DNA of 64,000 nt. Source: Pleodorina starrii. Taxonomy: Eukaryota; Chlorophyta; Chlorophyceae; Chlamydomonadales; Volvocaceae. This document shows, one piece after another, positions 1 to 10,552 of this stretch. The position numbers were made by a program, and so were the translations under genes. The stretch covers positions 967,001-1,031,000 of the forward strand of contig BRXU01000023.1 in assembly GCA_030267565.1 (NCBI GenBank). The letters are read 5' to 3'. Each line of letters starts with the position of its first letter. Position 1 is the stretch's first letter. The notes below the pieces were generated by a model, which was given only the letters and a program-made list of their open reading frames with translations, was not told the origin of the DNA and ran no database searches.

Positions 1-1301
1 ATATGCTAGCTGCTGCCGGTTGGGCGGCTTATCAGTGGCATACATCCGATCTGCTGGGGTCGATCGGTGCATGCGGGAAGGATTTCCTCATCACTGCGTT
101 CGACTGCGCTGATATTTCGCTATCTAGGATGGAGCATGAATGGGTCCCTGCGTGGCCGCTCGCTCCGAACAAATGATGTAAATGGGCTCCATCCAACGAC
201 TGCGCTAAAAAAATACATGCGTGTCAAAGTAAAGCATCGCATCTTCTTTACGTACGTTTGTGTGTGTTTGTGTGTGGGGTGTGGGGGAGGCTGTGGGGGC
301 GACGCGCGGAGACAGGGCGCTAGGCGTACGCAGCAGCAGGGAGTTGGGTGTCGGTGGCGGGTTACCGTGCAATCGTGCGTATATATCGTGCGTGGCTACA
401 TCGCCGCTTTGCTTCCCTTCACCTGGCAGGTGAAGGGCAGGTGAGGCAGCTTCCCTCACCTGCCTATCAAGCAAGTAAGGCAAAATGTCATCCAGCCCAA
501 CCTAGCGCATTTAAGCGCCTTTTTATGCTTGCATAAATTCATCAATATTTTACAGGTTTTGGGATACAGCAGGTCAGGATAGAGCATGCACTTTGGTAAA
601 GGGGCGGGTTCCAAACTTCGCTTCGCGGACCACGATCTCAATGGAAGCTTGGTTATATATGAAATTTTAGGAATAAATCACATAACAAATATGGTCCGAA
701 GGACGTGGTCGAAGCAAGGGGAAGTCAAGGGGACTCGCTCGCTCTGAGCCTCTCTGAGCTTGCTTGTTAGGACTTGCTAGGCGACATCAATATACCTTAA
801 ACAATTCATAAAGATAAACCTATCATGTCATGGAAAGCAACTCACACCTCGCACGTGCGTGTGTGGCGCGCGTCGAGACTCTCGCTCAATCGCTTCGGTT
901 GCCAGTGTACATATGTCTGCCAGCTAAGTCGTCGCCCGGTCCTTTCAGAGATGACAAAAACGTTTGAAAATAATATGTGTATAAGTACCATGAAAGCATT
1001 CCGTATGAGCTTTGTGCGGCTTTCAATTTGTAAGGATTCGTCAACCAACCGGAGCTTACTTGCACGCACCTTTCGTTTCGTCGGCAGGATGCTCATAAAA
1101 TGTGATAAATTATCCACGAAGTTAATCGACGGTGCACCGTTGTGGCCGTGTGGTCATGTACGCATGTTGTTCCGTTCGCGCGGTTGGGGGCTGATGGTTG
1201 TCGCAGTCCGCCAGTCCGTTTAGTCACTATTAGTCATGCCGCCGAGGCAAGATCACCGCTGTTCGTACTAATGTCGTGCGCTCGCTTGCCTAATTATTAT
1301 G

Positions 1302-1309
1302 TATATAAG
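1302..1309 (+). promoter_or_regulatory. TATA-like box of tandem gene copy 1
   Basis: TATATAAG followed by CCCTCG lies 182 bases upstream of the ATG at 1484. The same position in the other two units carries TATTTAAGCCCTCG, so the element is conserved while the flanking sequence drifts. The transcription start itself cannot be seen. Confidence 0.55.
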
Positions 1310-1483
1310 CCCTCGTATGTTTTAACAAAATCACGGCAGAGTAGGTAAAGTCCTTCTCGGGCACCGTGTCTATACACAGCTAGCCGGAAAACAATTCACA
1401 CTATCTCCATAGCGGAGCCTGCATCTTGGCCACGCGTCGTCACCACATCCTATCTTTTTACAACGGCTACTTTCTCGACAAAC

Positions 1484-2257
1484 ATGGTGCACCAGAGCAA
1501 GATCGACGCGAAGTTCTCGCCGTATATCGCTTTCTCTGAACAGCAGGAGCAGCAGGAGACACCGTCGCGCTCGGTGTTCTCTGACGCACGCAATAACTTC
1601 AACAACATCATCTCAGACGAACTTGCAGGGGGCGACACCTGCGGTTCAGCAGGAGACCTGCTGGAAAGCTTCAGCAGCTTGGCGAGTGACTGCGTAACCG
1701 TCAGCGAGTTTTCGGCTGACTCCGAGGAGCCGCTGACGCCGAGTCACTCGTCCGAATGGGAGCGACACTTTGACGGCCACGTGCAGGAAGCGGGACCTCT
1801 TCGCTACGCCGCCGCAGCGGCCTCTTCAGCAGCAGGACGCAGCAGCCGCCGCCGCATCAAGATCCCGTTCTTCCGGAAAGTGATCGCGTGCTTCGGTGGC
1901 GTGACCTCGTGCTTTAAGCCCTCCCTGAACGTCGTTCATCCATTCGACACCTCCCAGCCTGGCGTTATCTCTCCTGAGCCCTCCCTGAACGTCGTTCATC
2001 CGCTTATCAACACCTCCCAGCCTGGCGCCACCTCGCCTAAGCCCTCCCTGAACGTCGTTCGTCCGCTCAGCGCCTCCCTGCCTGGCGCCATCTCTCAAGA
2101 TAACGATGATAAGGAGAGCATCCCGGCAAGCACCAACCCGCCGCCGGTCAGGATGGAGGCCGCAGATGTGGAGGCGGGGCCCGAGTACGAGCTGCTCCTG
2201 CTGCAGAATTTCCTCCAGCAGCTGGACCAGGATCTGCGCCGCGGCAGAAGCGAGTAG
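1484..2257 (+). CDS. Unknown small protein, tandem family copy 1 (257 aa)
   Basis: I do not recognise the function. The intronless reading frame starts at an ATG in the context CGACAAACATGGT, which is conserved in all three tandem copies. The N-terminal half is acidic and Ser-rich. Around residues 105-125 an Ala run leads into a basic patch (SSRRRRIK) and then a family signature FFRKV.ACFGGVTSCFKPS, with two cysteines, near residues 128-147. This is followed by three tandem PSLNVVHP repeats where the paralogs have only one. The C-terminus keeps the family ending PEYELLLLQ..LQ. No signal peptide or convincing membrane segment is visible. Conservation of frame and of the signature between diverged copies supports real coding. 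A role in DNA, RNA or membrane binding through the basic patch would be a guess. Confidence 0.6.
   Translation: MVHQSKIDAKFSPYIAFSEQQEQQETPSRSVFSDARNNFNNIISDELAGGDTCGSAGDLLESFSSLASDCVTVSEFSADSEEPLTPSHSSEWERHFDGHVQEAGPLRYAAAAASSAAGRSSRRRIKIPFFRKVIACFGGVTSCFKPSLNVVHPFDTSQPGVISPEPSLNVVHPLINTSQPGATSPKPSLNVVRPLSASLPGAISQDNDDKESIPASTNPPPVRMEAADVEAGPEYELLLLQNFLQQLDQDLRRGRSE
1918..2095 (+). repeat. Three in-frame ~60-bp repeats in copy 1
   Basis: Units begin near 1918, 1978 and 2041, each with AGCCCTCCCTGAACGTCGTT followed by a Pro/Gly-rich spacer. Copies 2 and 3 of the family have a single unit (5800 and 8984), so this is an expansion specific to copy 1. Unit lengths of 60 and 63 bases preserve the reading frame. 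Confidence 0.85.
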
Positions 2258-2726
2258 CTCCTAATAAACTGGATGCTCGCGCCAGCAGGATGCATGCCAC
2301 ACAGCAAACACTTGACCCCTCTAAAGCCATCGCTCGCTCGTCTTCGTTTCCCGTCATGTCCGATATACAGGAGCGAGCATATAATTGTGCGATCGAGGGG
2401 CTTTGATGGCGGGCATGCATCAGCAGGCGGGCAGGCGCCCGACGCCGCCCGATCAATCTATCCGTATGGGCTCGCTACTGTGTACTAAACAGCATGACTG
2501 CCGTACGTGCATGACTGGCTGGGGTTATAGCCATTTATGACTGAGTTCATGAATGACGACTGGGTTTATGACCGCGAAGACATTTAATGACTGCGTGGGT
2601 CTTTCGTTTCGTTCCCGCGTGGACGTGCGTGTCCAGCGATACCTGCCGAGTGTATGAATGGCTTAATGCTGCTGGCGGCTATCCTATGTATCTAGTGATA
2701 CGCTAGCTGCCGGTTGGATGGGCGGC

Positions 2727-3158
2727 GCATCAGTGGGAAAGAAAGTATTACGCTGGACCGTAAGCCCTTGCGTGGGTTAAGGGAACAGACTGATGCCTCA
2801 TCGGCGGGTACAGCCCATTACCGCGGTGACCGCCTTTTTGACTAAGATGGGTTGCTTCTCCCACCCACTCAGTGTCTGGACTCCGTCTCACTCGGATCAC
2901 ATTTGGGTACCCGCACGCATTCTTCCCAGACATGCCAGACAGATCATCGTTGAACATTCAACCGTGATGAGTTCTGCCAGTGCAGGGGACAGGGACATGG
3001 CTAAAGAGCCATGCGGTCACCTGCTGTTCGTTCCCACACCAGGGCCCCCATCGGTCACCCAGCCCTCTGCGAAGGCCGGGATCGAACTGGTGGCCTCTTG
3101 GTCACCAATTCAGTGCCCTAACTCTCAGGCGCTTCCTAGGGGATGCATCAGTGGGAAA
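2727..3158 (-). mobile_element. tRNA-derived SINE-like element, copy 1, with 14-bp TSD
   Basis: The element (about 2741-3144) is flanked by the direct repeat GCATCAGTGGGAAA at 2727-2740 and 3145-3158. Read on the - strand, its head contains a tRNA-like A-box region (TGAGAGTTAGGGC) and a B-box-like AGTTCGATCC (complement at 3079-3088), the layout of a Pol III promoter. The tail ends in a TTC/TTTC-rich run next to the left TSD. It is about 90% similar to the copy at 4667-5111 by eye. Short frames inside it are not considered genes. Confidence 0.85.
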
Positions 3159-3436
3159 CATCCGGTCTGCTGGTGTCGGTCGGTGCATGCGGGCGGGCTG
3201 GCAAGGCAGGGACAGAGGACGACCTCATCACTTCGACTGCCATGCGCTGCTAGCTAAGCAAGATGGAGCATGAATGGGTCCCTCGCTGCGTGGCCGCTCC
3301 AAAGCGAATGATGTAATAAATGGGCTCTATGTACGTAGCTGTATGTTATCCAGCTCCTCCGTAATTAATTCGTTCCTCTATCCAACGGTTGCGCTAAAAA
3401 TGGCGTCGGTGTCAAACCTAAAGCATCGCATCTTCC

Positions 3437-3464
3437 GTACGTACGTACGTACGTACGTACGTAC
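3437..3464. repeat. GTAC tetranucleotide microsatellite
   Basis: Seven GTAC units in perfect tandem. The corresponding place in unit 3 (7155-7167) has only about three, so the tract differs in length between units. Confidence 0.9.
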
Positions 3465-4657
3465 AGTAGGCAGAGCGCCAGCAGGCGAAAGCAGGGAGTT
3501 GGGTATCTCCCCTGATGGGTATCGAGCGATCGGCGGGTTGCCGTGCCGTGTGCTCGCTCGCTACTGGATCGTGGCGGCATCGATCGATCGACGGGACCTT
3601 ACCCCACCCATGTAACAAACATAAATGCATTATTCTGCCAATACGTACGAATTGATTGCATCTGTGCACGAAGAATAGGTAGATGCACTGGCTCTGCTGC
3701 ACGATGTATCAGGATCTGGTTGCACCTGGTTGCATCGCACGACAGTGGAGTCGCTGCTGACATGTTTTATTTACAGTAAAACATGCGCACCATTACTTAC
3801 GGCATCTACGTGCCCTCACCTGCCTACCAAGCAAGTGAGGCAATCAAGCAGTATGTACAGTAGGTTGTAGGTAGGGTAGGCAAAATAATGTCATCCAGCC
3901 CGACCTATCGCATACATTCAATCGCATTTATATGGAGAATCCACATTATGATATATCTGCATAAAATTATTTGTACATTTTACAACAGGTTTTCAGATAC
4001 ACATTAGGTTACAGCAGCATTTTGGCAACGACAGGTACTGTAGGCAGCTGCTGTAGGGTTCCACACTTAGCTCGTCTCAGCTTCGATCGCTCCGCGGACA
4101 ACGATCTCAATGCGGGCTTCGTTAACAAGGTTTAAAATAAAGCACGTAATTATTTGCATGGTCCGTAGGGCATAGTCGAAGCAAGGGGAAGTTCAAGGGA
4201 CTCGCTCGCATCGCTCTATCTGCTGGGCTGAAGGACTGGTTAGGCTACAGAAAAACGTTTCGCGACGTATATGCCATGGACGATTCAATGATGCTTACTC
4301 TAAAAATTTTAAAGGAAAACCAATTTACTTCATGCGTTTGTGGCGTCGAGACCCTTGCTCGGTCGCCGGGTGTCTGTCCGCTGGATGGCAGCGAAGTAAG
4401 TCAGGCGAAGTCGTTGCCGGGGTCCTTCGGTGCGAACCAAAAAAACTGACAATAACATGTCTGAGGCGTGAATGATTTCTATGCAAGCAGTCCGCCTGAA
4501 CTGTGTTATGTGTGGCTTTCGATAGATTTGTAAGGATTAGTCAACCATGCATCTTACTGAAACGTACTTGCACGCACCTTCTAGCATGCAGTTCGCTTCG
4601 ACGATCGTCGACAGGATGTTCCATATAATGTGATTTAAGGGATCCATGAGGTCGATT

Positions 4658-5120
4658 GACGGTGCAGAAGAAGAAGTATTACGCTGGACCGTAAGCCCTT
4701 GCGTGGGTTAAGGGAACAGACTGATGCCTCATCGGCGGGTACAGCCCATTACCGCGGTGACCGCCTTTTTGACTAAGATGGGTTGCTTCTCCCACCCACT
4801 CCGTGTCTGGGCTCCGTCTCACTCAGATCACATCTGGGTACCCGCACGCATTCTTCCCAGATATGCCAGACACATCATTGTTTGAACATTCAACCATGAT
4901 GAGTTCTACCAGTGCAGGGGACAGGGACATGGCTAAAGAGCCATGCGATCACCTGCTGTTCGTTCCCACACCAGGGCCCCCATCGGTCACCCAGCCCTCT
5001 GCGAAGGCCGGGATCGAACCGGTGACCTCTCGGTCATCAATTCCGTGCAATGATGCAATGCAATGCCCTAACTATCAGGCACTTGCCCTAACTCTCAGGC
5101 ACTTCCTAGGGGACGGTGCA
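4658..5120 (-). mobile_element. tRNA-derived SINE-like element, copy 2, with 9-bp TSD
   Basis: The element (about 4667-5111) is bounded by GACGGTGCA at 4658-4666 and 5112-5120. Units 1 and 3 have the same surrounding sequence with a single GACGGTGCA (1128-1136 and 8343-8351), which are empty sites. On the - strand it carries a perfect B-box core GGTTCGATCC (complement 5011-5020) and an A-box-like head that is partly duplicated (two copies of TGCCCTAACT.TCAGGCACTT near 5073-5107). The 3' tail is (TTC)n. Confidence 0.9.
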
Positions 5121-5267
5121 CCGTTGCGGGTGTGTAGTTCCGCTCGCACGGTTGTCCGTCGTCGTCGCAATCCGCGCGGTCCGGCAGTTAGTCACTGTTA
5201 GTCATGCCGAGGCAAAATCACCGTTCGTTCGTACACTTGTCGTGCGTTCGGTGGCCACATTGTAACG

Positions 5268-5275
5268 TATTTAAG
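5268..5275 (+). promoter_or_regulatory. TATA-like box of tandem gene copy 2
   Basis: TATTTAAG before CCCTCG, 205 bases upstream of the ATG at 5473. It matches copy 3 exactly and copy 1 closely. Confidence 0.55.
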
Positions 5276-5472
5276 CCCTCGTATTTCGCAACACCATCAC
5301 GGTAGAGTAGGTCGGTCGATTAAGACCACCTGGGCGCGAGGGACACTCACCGTGTCTGTGCGTGACACCGTAACACCAGCAGCAATACACACTAGCCATC
5401 CACGGCTGAGCCTGCATCTTGGCCACCCGTCGTCACCACATCCTATCCACACCGGCTACTTCCTCGACAAAC

Positions 5473-6003
5473 ATGGTGTACCCAGACCTGCAAGATCCAA
5501 ACAGATGGCCGCATGTCGATTTCTCCAAAGATGAGGAGCCTGATGTGTCGCGCAGGCGGCGGCACGCCTGGGTGGCTGATGATGACGACGACGCAGGCAG
5601 CCTTGACGTCCGTCCCACCCTGTTGAGCATTTTGTACGCCAACGCCCACAAGGCGGCGGCTCTGCAGGCGGCCGCCGCAGCGGCCGCTGCAGCAGAAGAA
5701 CGCAGCCGCCGCCGCCGCAACCAGTTCAAGTTCTTCCGGAAGATCGGCGGCGGCGTGTTGGCCTGCCTCGGTGAGATCACCTCGTGCTTTAAGCCCTCCC
5801 GGAACGTCGTTCATCCGCTCCCGCCATCCGCCATCCGTGTCCTGCCGCCGGCAAGCACCAACCCGCGCGCGCCGAGGCCGATGGCGCCAGTAGTCGATAC
5901 GACACCCGAGTACGACATGCTCATGCACCAGCAGTACCTCCAGCGGACCTGGGAGGCTAACCGCCGCCGCGGGCGCAACTTGAAGCTTCCGGCCCAGCGC
6001 TAA
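5473..6003 (+). CDS. Unknown small protein, tandem family copy 2 (176 aa)
   Basis: Function not recognised. The ATG lies in the same CGACAAACATGGT context as the other copies; an in-frame TTG extension upstream is not needed. Order of features: Asp/Glu-rich N-terminus with an Arg patch (RRRRHAW) absent from copy 3, a conserved LDVRPTLLSILYANAHKAAA segment, an Ala9 run, a basic patch (RSRRRRNQFKFFRK), the family signature with two Cys (ACLGEITSCFKPS), a Pro-rich stretch, and a C-terminal helix-like segment PEYDMLMHQQYLQ followed by RRRGRN. Compared with copy 3 it reads six residues further (LKLPAQR), because a single TTG codon here is TAA there. Single exon. Confidence 0.6.
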   Translation: MVYPDLQDPNRWPHVDFSKDEEPDVSRRRRHAWVADDDDDAGSLDVRPTLLSILYANAHKAAALQAAAAAAAAAEERSRRRRNQFKFFRKIGGGVLACLGEITSCFKPSRNVVHPLPPSAIRVLPPASTNPRAPRPMAPVVDTTPEYDMLMHQQYLQRTWEANRRRGRNLKLPAQR

Positions 6004-6439
6004 TCAACTAACAGAGGTGCGATGTATGCTGCCGGGCCTTACTTGTGGTCGGCGGCGACACCGACACTACTGACGACGCTAGCTGATGCTGCAACTAACC
6101 CGCGGGGGCACTCATGCAACAGCAGCAGCACCGGCACCGGCGGCACCGCAAACGCATGCAGCACCGGCGGTGGTACATACAGCAGTGGTGGCTCCCACAT
6201 ACACCGCCGAGGGTTGCGGTTGCGGTTGTACAACATACATTACAGCAGTGCTGAGGAGGTCGTAGCGCGCGGAGAGTGAAAGGCTGAAAGCATGATGTCA
6301 GTGGTGGTGTTAAATAATAATATAATAATAGTAATAATACGCCCGACCGGAGGCCGAGGCGTGGCTTAAGTGAGCAGAGGAGGTGGGGTGACGGGTTTCC
6401 CCGGTCCCAGTCCTCCCCCGCCACCGCGGTGGGGGTTGA
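6004..6439 (+). other. 3' flank of copy 2, probable 3' UTR
   Basis: This stretch is 90% or more similar to 9171-9500 downstream of copy 3. It contains an open frame beginning MYAAGPYL in both units, but a one-base difference in a G run (6109 versus about 9296) shifts one frame against the other. That argues for untranslated sequence rather than a second gene. Confidence 0.5.
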
Positions 6440-6898
6440 GAACGAGTATGTGTTAGTTATATGCCCGTTGGCTGTTGCGTCTTGTGCGGGGTGCGTTCCA
6501 TTTGCCGCCGGGTGATCACAATCTTATTGAGCGCCCGGACAGCGTGCGTGGTCGTGGAGTGCGTTGCAGCATGTTGTGGCCGCTTCACTGCCCGCCCCTA
6601 GGGTGCTGAGAAGGGGGCGTAGGTCCTTTCGGATGGTATCAGCGAAGCCTAGGCTGATGGCCTCCTGTATATATGTGCGTGCTGTGTAACAGACTTTATT
6701 TCCACCCCTCGCTCCATCGTGAGGAGCTGGGCTAGCTCGGGGTGTTGGATGGCTTTGTCATGTTGTTTCTGCTTGTGGTTGGTGTCTGCTGTGTATCCTA
6801 TTTCGGCTGATGATGTGCACGGTGTGTTGACTAGGGTCCGGAGGTCCCATGTATGTATGGTATCCGGTCTCTTGTGCCTCGTTGATTGGGATGCCAGG
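6440..6898 (-). other. Unit-2-specific insert with possible decayed coding sequence
   Basis: This stretch sits exactly between the homologous end of unit 2 and the start of unit 3, and has no counterpart in the other units. On the - strand two adjacent frames read protein-like but are broken against each other: an upstream part with PGIPINEAQETGYHTY and a downstream part with LGFADTIRKDLRPLLSTLG ending at a stop near 6515. I do not recognise a family. A fossil mobile-element fragment is a possibility, not a demonstration. Confidence 0.3.
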
Positions 6899-8501
6899 GA
6901 TTAGGAGGGCAAGGCAGAGACGCACGGAGGACGACCTCAGCACTTCGACTGCGCTGCTAGCAAGCTAGCAAGATGGAGCATGCATGAATGGGTCCCTGCG
7001 TGGCCGCTCCAAAGTGAATAATGATGTAAAAAATGGGCTCTATGTACGTAGCTGTATGTTATCCAGCTCCTCCGTATGTAATTAATTCGTTCCTCTATCC
7101 AGCGGTTGCGCTAAAACTTACGTCGGTAGGTGTCAAAAGCATCGCATCTTCTTTACGTACGTACGTAGGCACGGTGCCAGCAGGCGAACGCATGCAGGCA
7201 GTTGGGTGTCGATCGGCGGGTTGCCGTGCCGTGCGTGTATGTCTTCGCTAGTCGATCGTGGCGGCATCGATCGATCGCCGGTTTGACGGGACCTACCTTG
7301 CCCCACCCATGTAACACACATAAATGCATTATTGTGCCAATACGTACGAACTAGTTGCATCTGTGCGTGAAGATGCACTGGCTCTGCTGCACGATGTATT
7401 AGAATCTGGTTAGTTGCTGACGACAGTCGAGTCGCTGCAGAGATGCATGTTTTATTCACAGTATAGCATCGCACCATTACTTACGGCACCTACGCACCCT
7501 CACCTGCCTACCAAGCAAGTGCGGCAATCAAGCAGTGCAGTAGGTTGTAGGTAGGTCGGCAAAATAATAATGTCACCCAGCCCGACCTATCGCATACATT
7601 CAATCGCATTTATATGCATGGTGAATCCACATATGATATATCTGCATAAATATAATAATTCATTTTATAGGTTTTAAGATACATATGCATTAGGTTACAG
7701 CTTTTTGGCAACGACAGCTGTAGGCTGCTGTAGGGTACGTACGGCTGTACCCCGTAGGGTTCCACACTTCGATCGATCGCTCCGCGGACAACGATCTCGA
7801 TGCAGGCTTCGTTAATAATTATTTGATTGTGGTCCGTAGGGCATAGTCGAAGCAAAGGGAAGATGAAGGGACTCGCTCGCATCGCTCTGCTGGGCTGAAG
7901 GACTGGTTATTAGGCTACAGAAAAACGTTTCGCGACTTATATGCCTTGGACGATTCAATGATGCTAACTTTCTAAAATTTCAGGGAGAACCAAATTACTT
8001 CATGCGTTTCTGGCGTTTATACCCTTGCTTGGTCGCCGGTGTCTGTCCGCTGGATGGCAGCGAAGTCAGGCGAAGTAGATAGTCGTCGCCGGGGTCCTGC
8101 CTTCGGTGCGGACAAAACAATACTGACAATAACATGTCCTACGCGTGAATGATTTCTATGCAATCAAGCAGTCCGCCTGAACTTTGTTTTGTGTGGCTTT
8201 CGATCGATTTGTAAGAATTAGTCAACCATCTTACTGAAACTTACTTGCATGCACCTTCAAGCATGCAGTTCGATCGTTTCGACGATCGTCGAAAAGATGC
8301 ATGTTCCATATAATGTGATTGAAGGTATTCATGAGGTCAATTGACGGTGCACCGTTGCGGGTGTGTAGTTCCGCTCGCACGGTTGTCCGTTGTCGTCGCA
8401 ATCCGCGCGGTCCGGCAGTTAGTCACTGTTATTAGTCATGCCGAGGCAAAATCACCGTTCGTTCGTACACTTGTCGTGCGTTCGGTGGCCACATTATAAC
8501 G

Positions 8502-8509
8502 TATTTAAG
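8502..8509 (+). promoter_or_regulatory. TATA-like box of tandem gene copy 3
   Basis: TATTTAAG before CCCTCG, 207 bases upstream of the ATG at 8709, identical to the copy 2 element. Confidence 0.55.
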
Positions 8510-8708
8510 CCCTCGTATTTCGCAACAACATCACTGTAGGTCGGTCGATCAAGACCACCTGGGGGCGAGGGGCACTCACCGTGTCTGTGCGTGACACAGC
8601 CGTACGTAACACCAGCAGCAATACACACTAGCTATCCACGGCTGAGCCTGCATCTTGGCCACCCGTCGTCACCACATCCTATCCACACCGGCTACTTCCC
8701 CGACAAAC

Positions 8709-9170
8709 ATGGTGTACCCAGACCTGCAAGATCCAAACAGATGGCCGTTTATCGATTTCTCTAAAGAGGAGGATGACGACGCAGACAACCTTGACGTCCG
8801 TCCCACCCTGTTGAGCATTTTGTACGCCAACGCCCACAAGGCGGCGGCTCTGCAGGCGGCCGCCGCAGCGGCCGCTGCAGCAGAAGAACGCAGCCGCCGC
8901 CGCCGCGACCAGTTCAAGTTCTTCCGGAAGATCGGCGGCGGCGTGTTGGCCTGCCTCGGAGAGATCACCTCGTGCTTTAAGCCCTCCCGGAACGTCGTTC
9001 ATCCGCTCCCGCCATCCGCCATCCGTGTCCTGCCGCCGGCAAGCACCAACCCGCGCGCGCCGAGGCCGATGGCGCCAGTAGTCGATACGACACCCGAGTA
9101 CGACATGCTCATGCACCAGCAGTACCTCCAGCGGACCTGGGAGGCTAACCGCCGCCGCGGGCGCAACTAA
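8709..9170 (+). CDS. Unknown small protein, tandem family copy 3 (153 aa)
   Basis: Function not recognised. This is the shortest member. It is almost identical to copy 2 from residue 30 onward, including the Ala9 run, the RSRRRRDQFKFFRK basic patch, the two-Cys signature ACLGEITSCFKPS and the tail PEYDMLMHQQYLQ. It lacks the Arg/Trp insertion near the N-terminus of copy 2, and it stops at GRN because TTG is replaced by TAA; the codons downstream are otherwise still conserved. The promoter block and TATA-like box are intact, so nothing marks it as a pseudogene. Single exon. Confidence 0.6.
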   Translation: MVYPDLQDPNRWPFIDFSKEEDDDADNLDVRPTLLSILYANAHKAAALQAAAAAAAAAEERSRRRRDQFKFFRKIGGGVLACLGEITSCFKPSRNVVHPLPPSAIRVLPPASTNPRAPRPMAPVVDTTPEYDMLMHQQYLQRTWEANRRRGRN

Positions 9171-10552
9171 AAGCTTCCGGCCCAGCGCTAATCAACTAAC
9201 AGAGGTGCGATGTATGCTGCCGGGCCTTACTTGCGGTCGGCGGCGACACCGACACTACTGACGACGCTAGCTGATGCTGCAACTAACCCGCGGGGGGGCA
9301 CTCATGCAACAGCAGCAGCACCGGCACCGGCGGCACCGCAAACGCATGCAGCACCGGCAGTGGTACATACAGCAGTGGTGGCTCCCACATACATCGCCGA
9401 GGGTTGCGGTTGCGGTTGTACAACATACATTACAGCAGTGCTTGCTGAGGAGGTCGTGGCGCGCGGAGAGTGAAAGGCTGAAAGCATGATGACATGCAGT
9501 GGTGGCGTTATTAGATGCCCCTGCCTGCAGCTGTCGCGGTGAAAGTGGGATGCTTGCTTGCCGAGGCAGCGGAGCGGCTTGGACCGGACCCCGCCTCGCT
9601 TGCTCTGAAACCATCGCGCGTATTGCTTGCCCGCCATGATTGCTTGATGACAGCACCATCCCTGCTATCTGATTGTGTGATGAGGGGCTTTGATGGCGGG
9701 CGCGCAGGCGGGCACGCAGGCACTCGACGCGGCGTCCAATCTGGGCCGCTGTGTGGATAGATAGCAGGGCGCAGGCAGGGCGCAGCAGGCAGGGCGCAGC
9801 AGGCAGCAGGGTTGCTTCATGTATGCTTCACTATCTATCCTACTAGGACGACATTGTGTGGATTAGACTACTGTTGGCTGGATTGACTACGTGCGGAGCC
9901 CACGGAGCCCACGTTGAGCACAATTTTATTTAGGGCACATGCATGACGGACATTTAGTTTAGTTAAGGGCGATACAAGGGCATCACGGCACTGGAACCTC
10001 TGGCTCGCGTGCTGTCATGCTGGGTTGGCCGGTGATGCTTGGAAGGTAGGTTGCACTGCTGGCTATGGATGGATGGATGTGCAGATAGATACTACAACTG
10101 CAAGCATGCTGAAGAGTCTCCGTGCGATCAGCCGTCTGTTCCATCCTGTTCGAGCCAGCGAGGGCCCCACACCATACCTCGGGCCCCGCCACTGTATATA
10201 TGTAACAACCACACACCACCTGTTTCTTACCACACACCATGTTTCACCGTGATTATTCCTGCATCATCTCATTATTGTAAGGCAGCAGCGGGGACGGATC
10301 AAACACGCTAATTAAAAAGGGTGGGACTCGGTGGGACCACGCATTACATCACGCACGTGTCCCCTTATTACGACAAGTATGACCATGTCGGGAGTTGGGT
10401 GCGTTCTTGCTGCGGCCATCGACTTCATTTCCGTAGCACCGGTTCTTATGGTGCGCGCGCTCGTCCTTACATACGCACGTCATGCATATTCGTGGTTAAT
10501 TGAGGAAACGAAATGATCACGTGCGTATATATTTTAATTATAAATTTATATG
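9171..10552. other. No supported gene; end of unit 3 and unique spacer
   Basis: The first ~590 bases are the homologous 3' part of the tandem unit. The words GAGGGGCTTTGATGGCGGGC near 9680 also occur near 2396 in unit 1. A short GGGCGCAGCAGGCA repeat lies at 9768-9810. The remainder is AT-richer with only short, unsupported frames. Confidence 0.5.

Larger units (their letters stand above)
1..9760. repeat. Three tandem copies of a 2.7-4.2 kb gene-bearing unit
   Basis: Three head-to-tail units run approximately 1-2695, 2696-6898 and 6899-9760. Each shares, in the same order, a block around the words GGAGCATGAATGGGTCCC (130, 3260, 6970), an AT-richer spacer, a promoter block ending in a TATA-like box before AAGCCCTCG, and a short intronless gene. 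Units 2 and 3 are much closer to each other than to unit 1. Unit 2 is longer because of two SINE-like insertions and an unrelated stretch at its 3' end. Unit borders are approximate because they were judged by eye. Confidence 0.85.

Noticed and set aside
3079..3144. A genuine tRNA gene at the SINE head
   Set aside because: Only A- and B-box-like parts resemble a tRNA. A full acceptor stem and anticodon arm do not form, and the sequence continues as a repeated element with TSDs.
2793..3273. 97-154 aa frames inside the SINE-like element
   Set aside because: They lie within a Pol III-type non-coding element and are not conserved in frame with copy 2.
9210..9473. Second small gene (MYAAGPYL...) downstream of tandem copies 2 and 3
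   Set aside because: The frame shifts between the two copies at a G run, so it is more likely 3' UTR.
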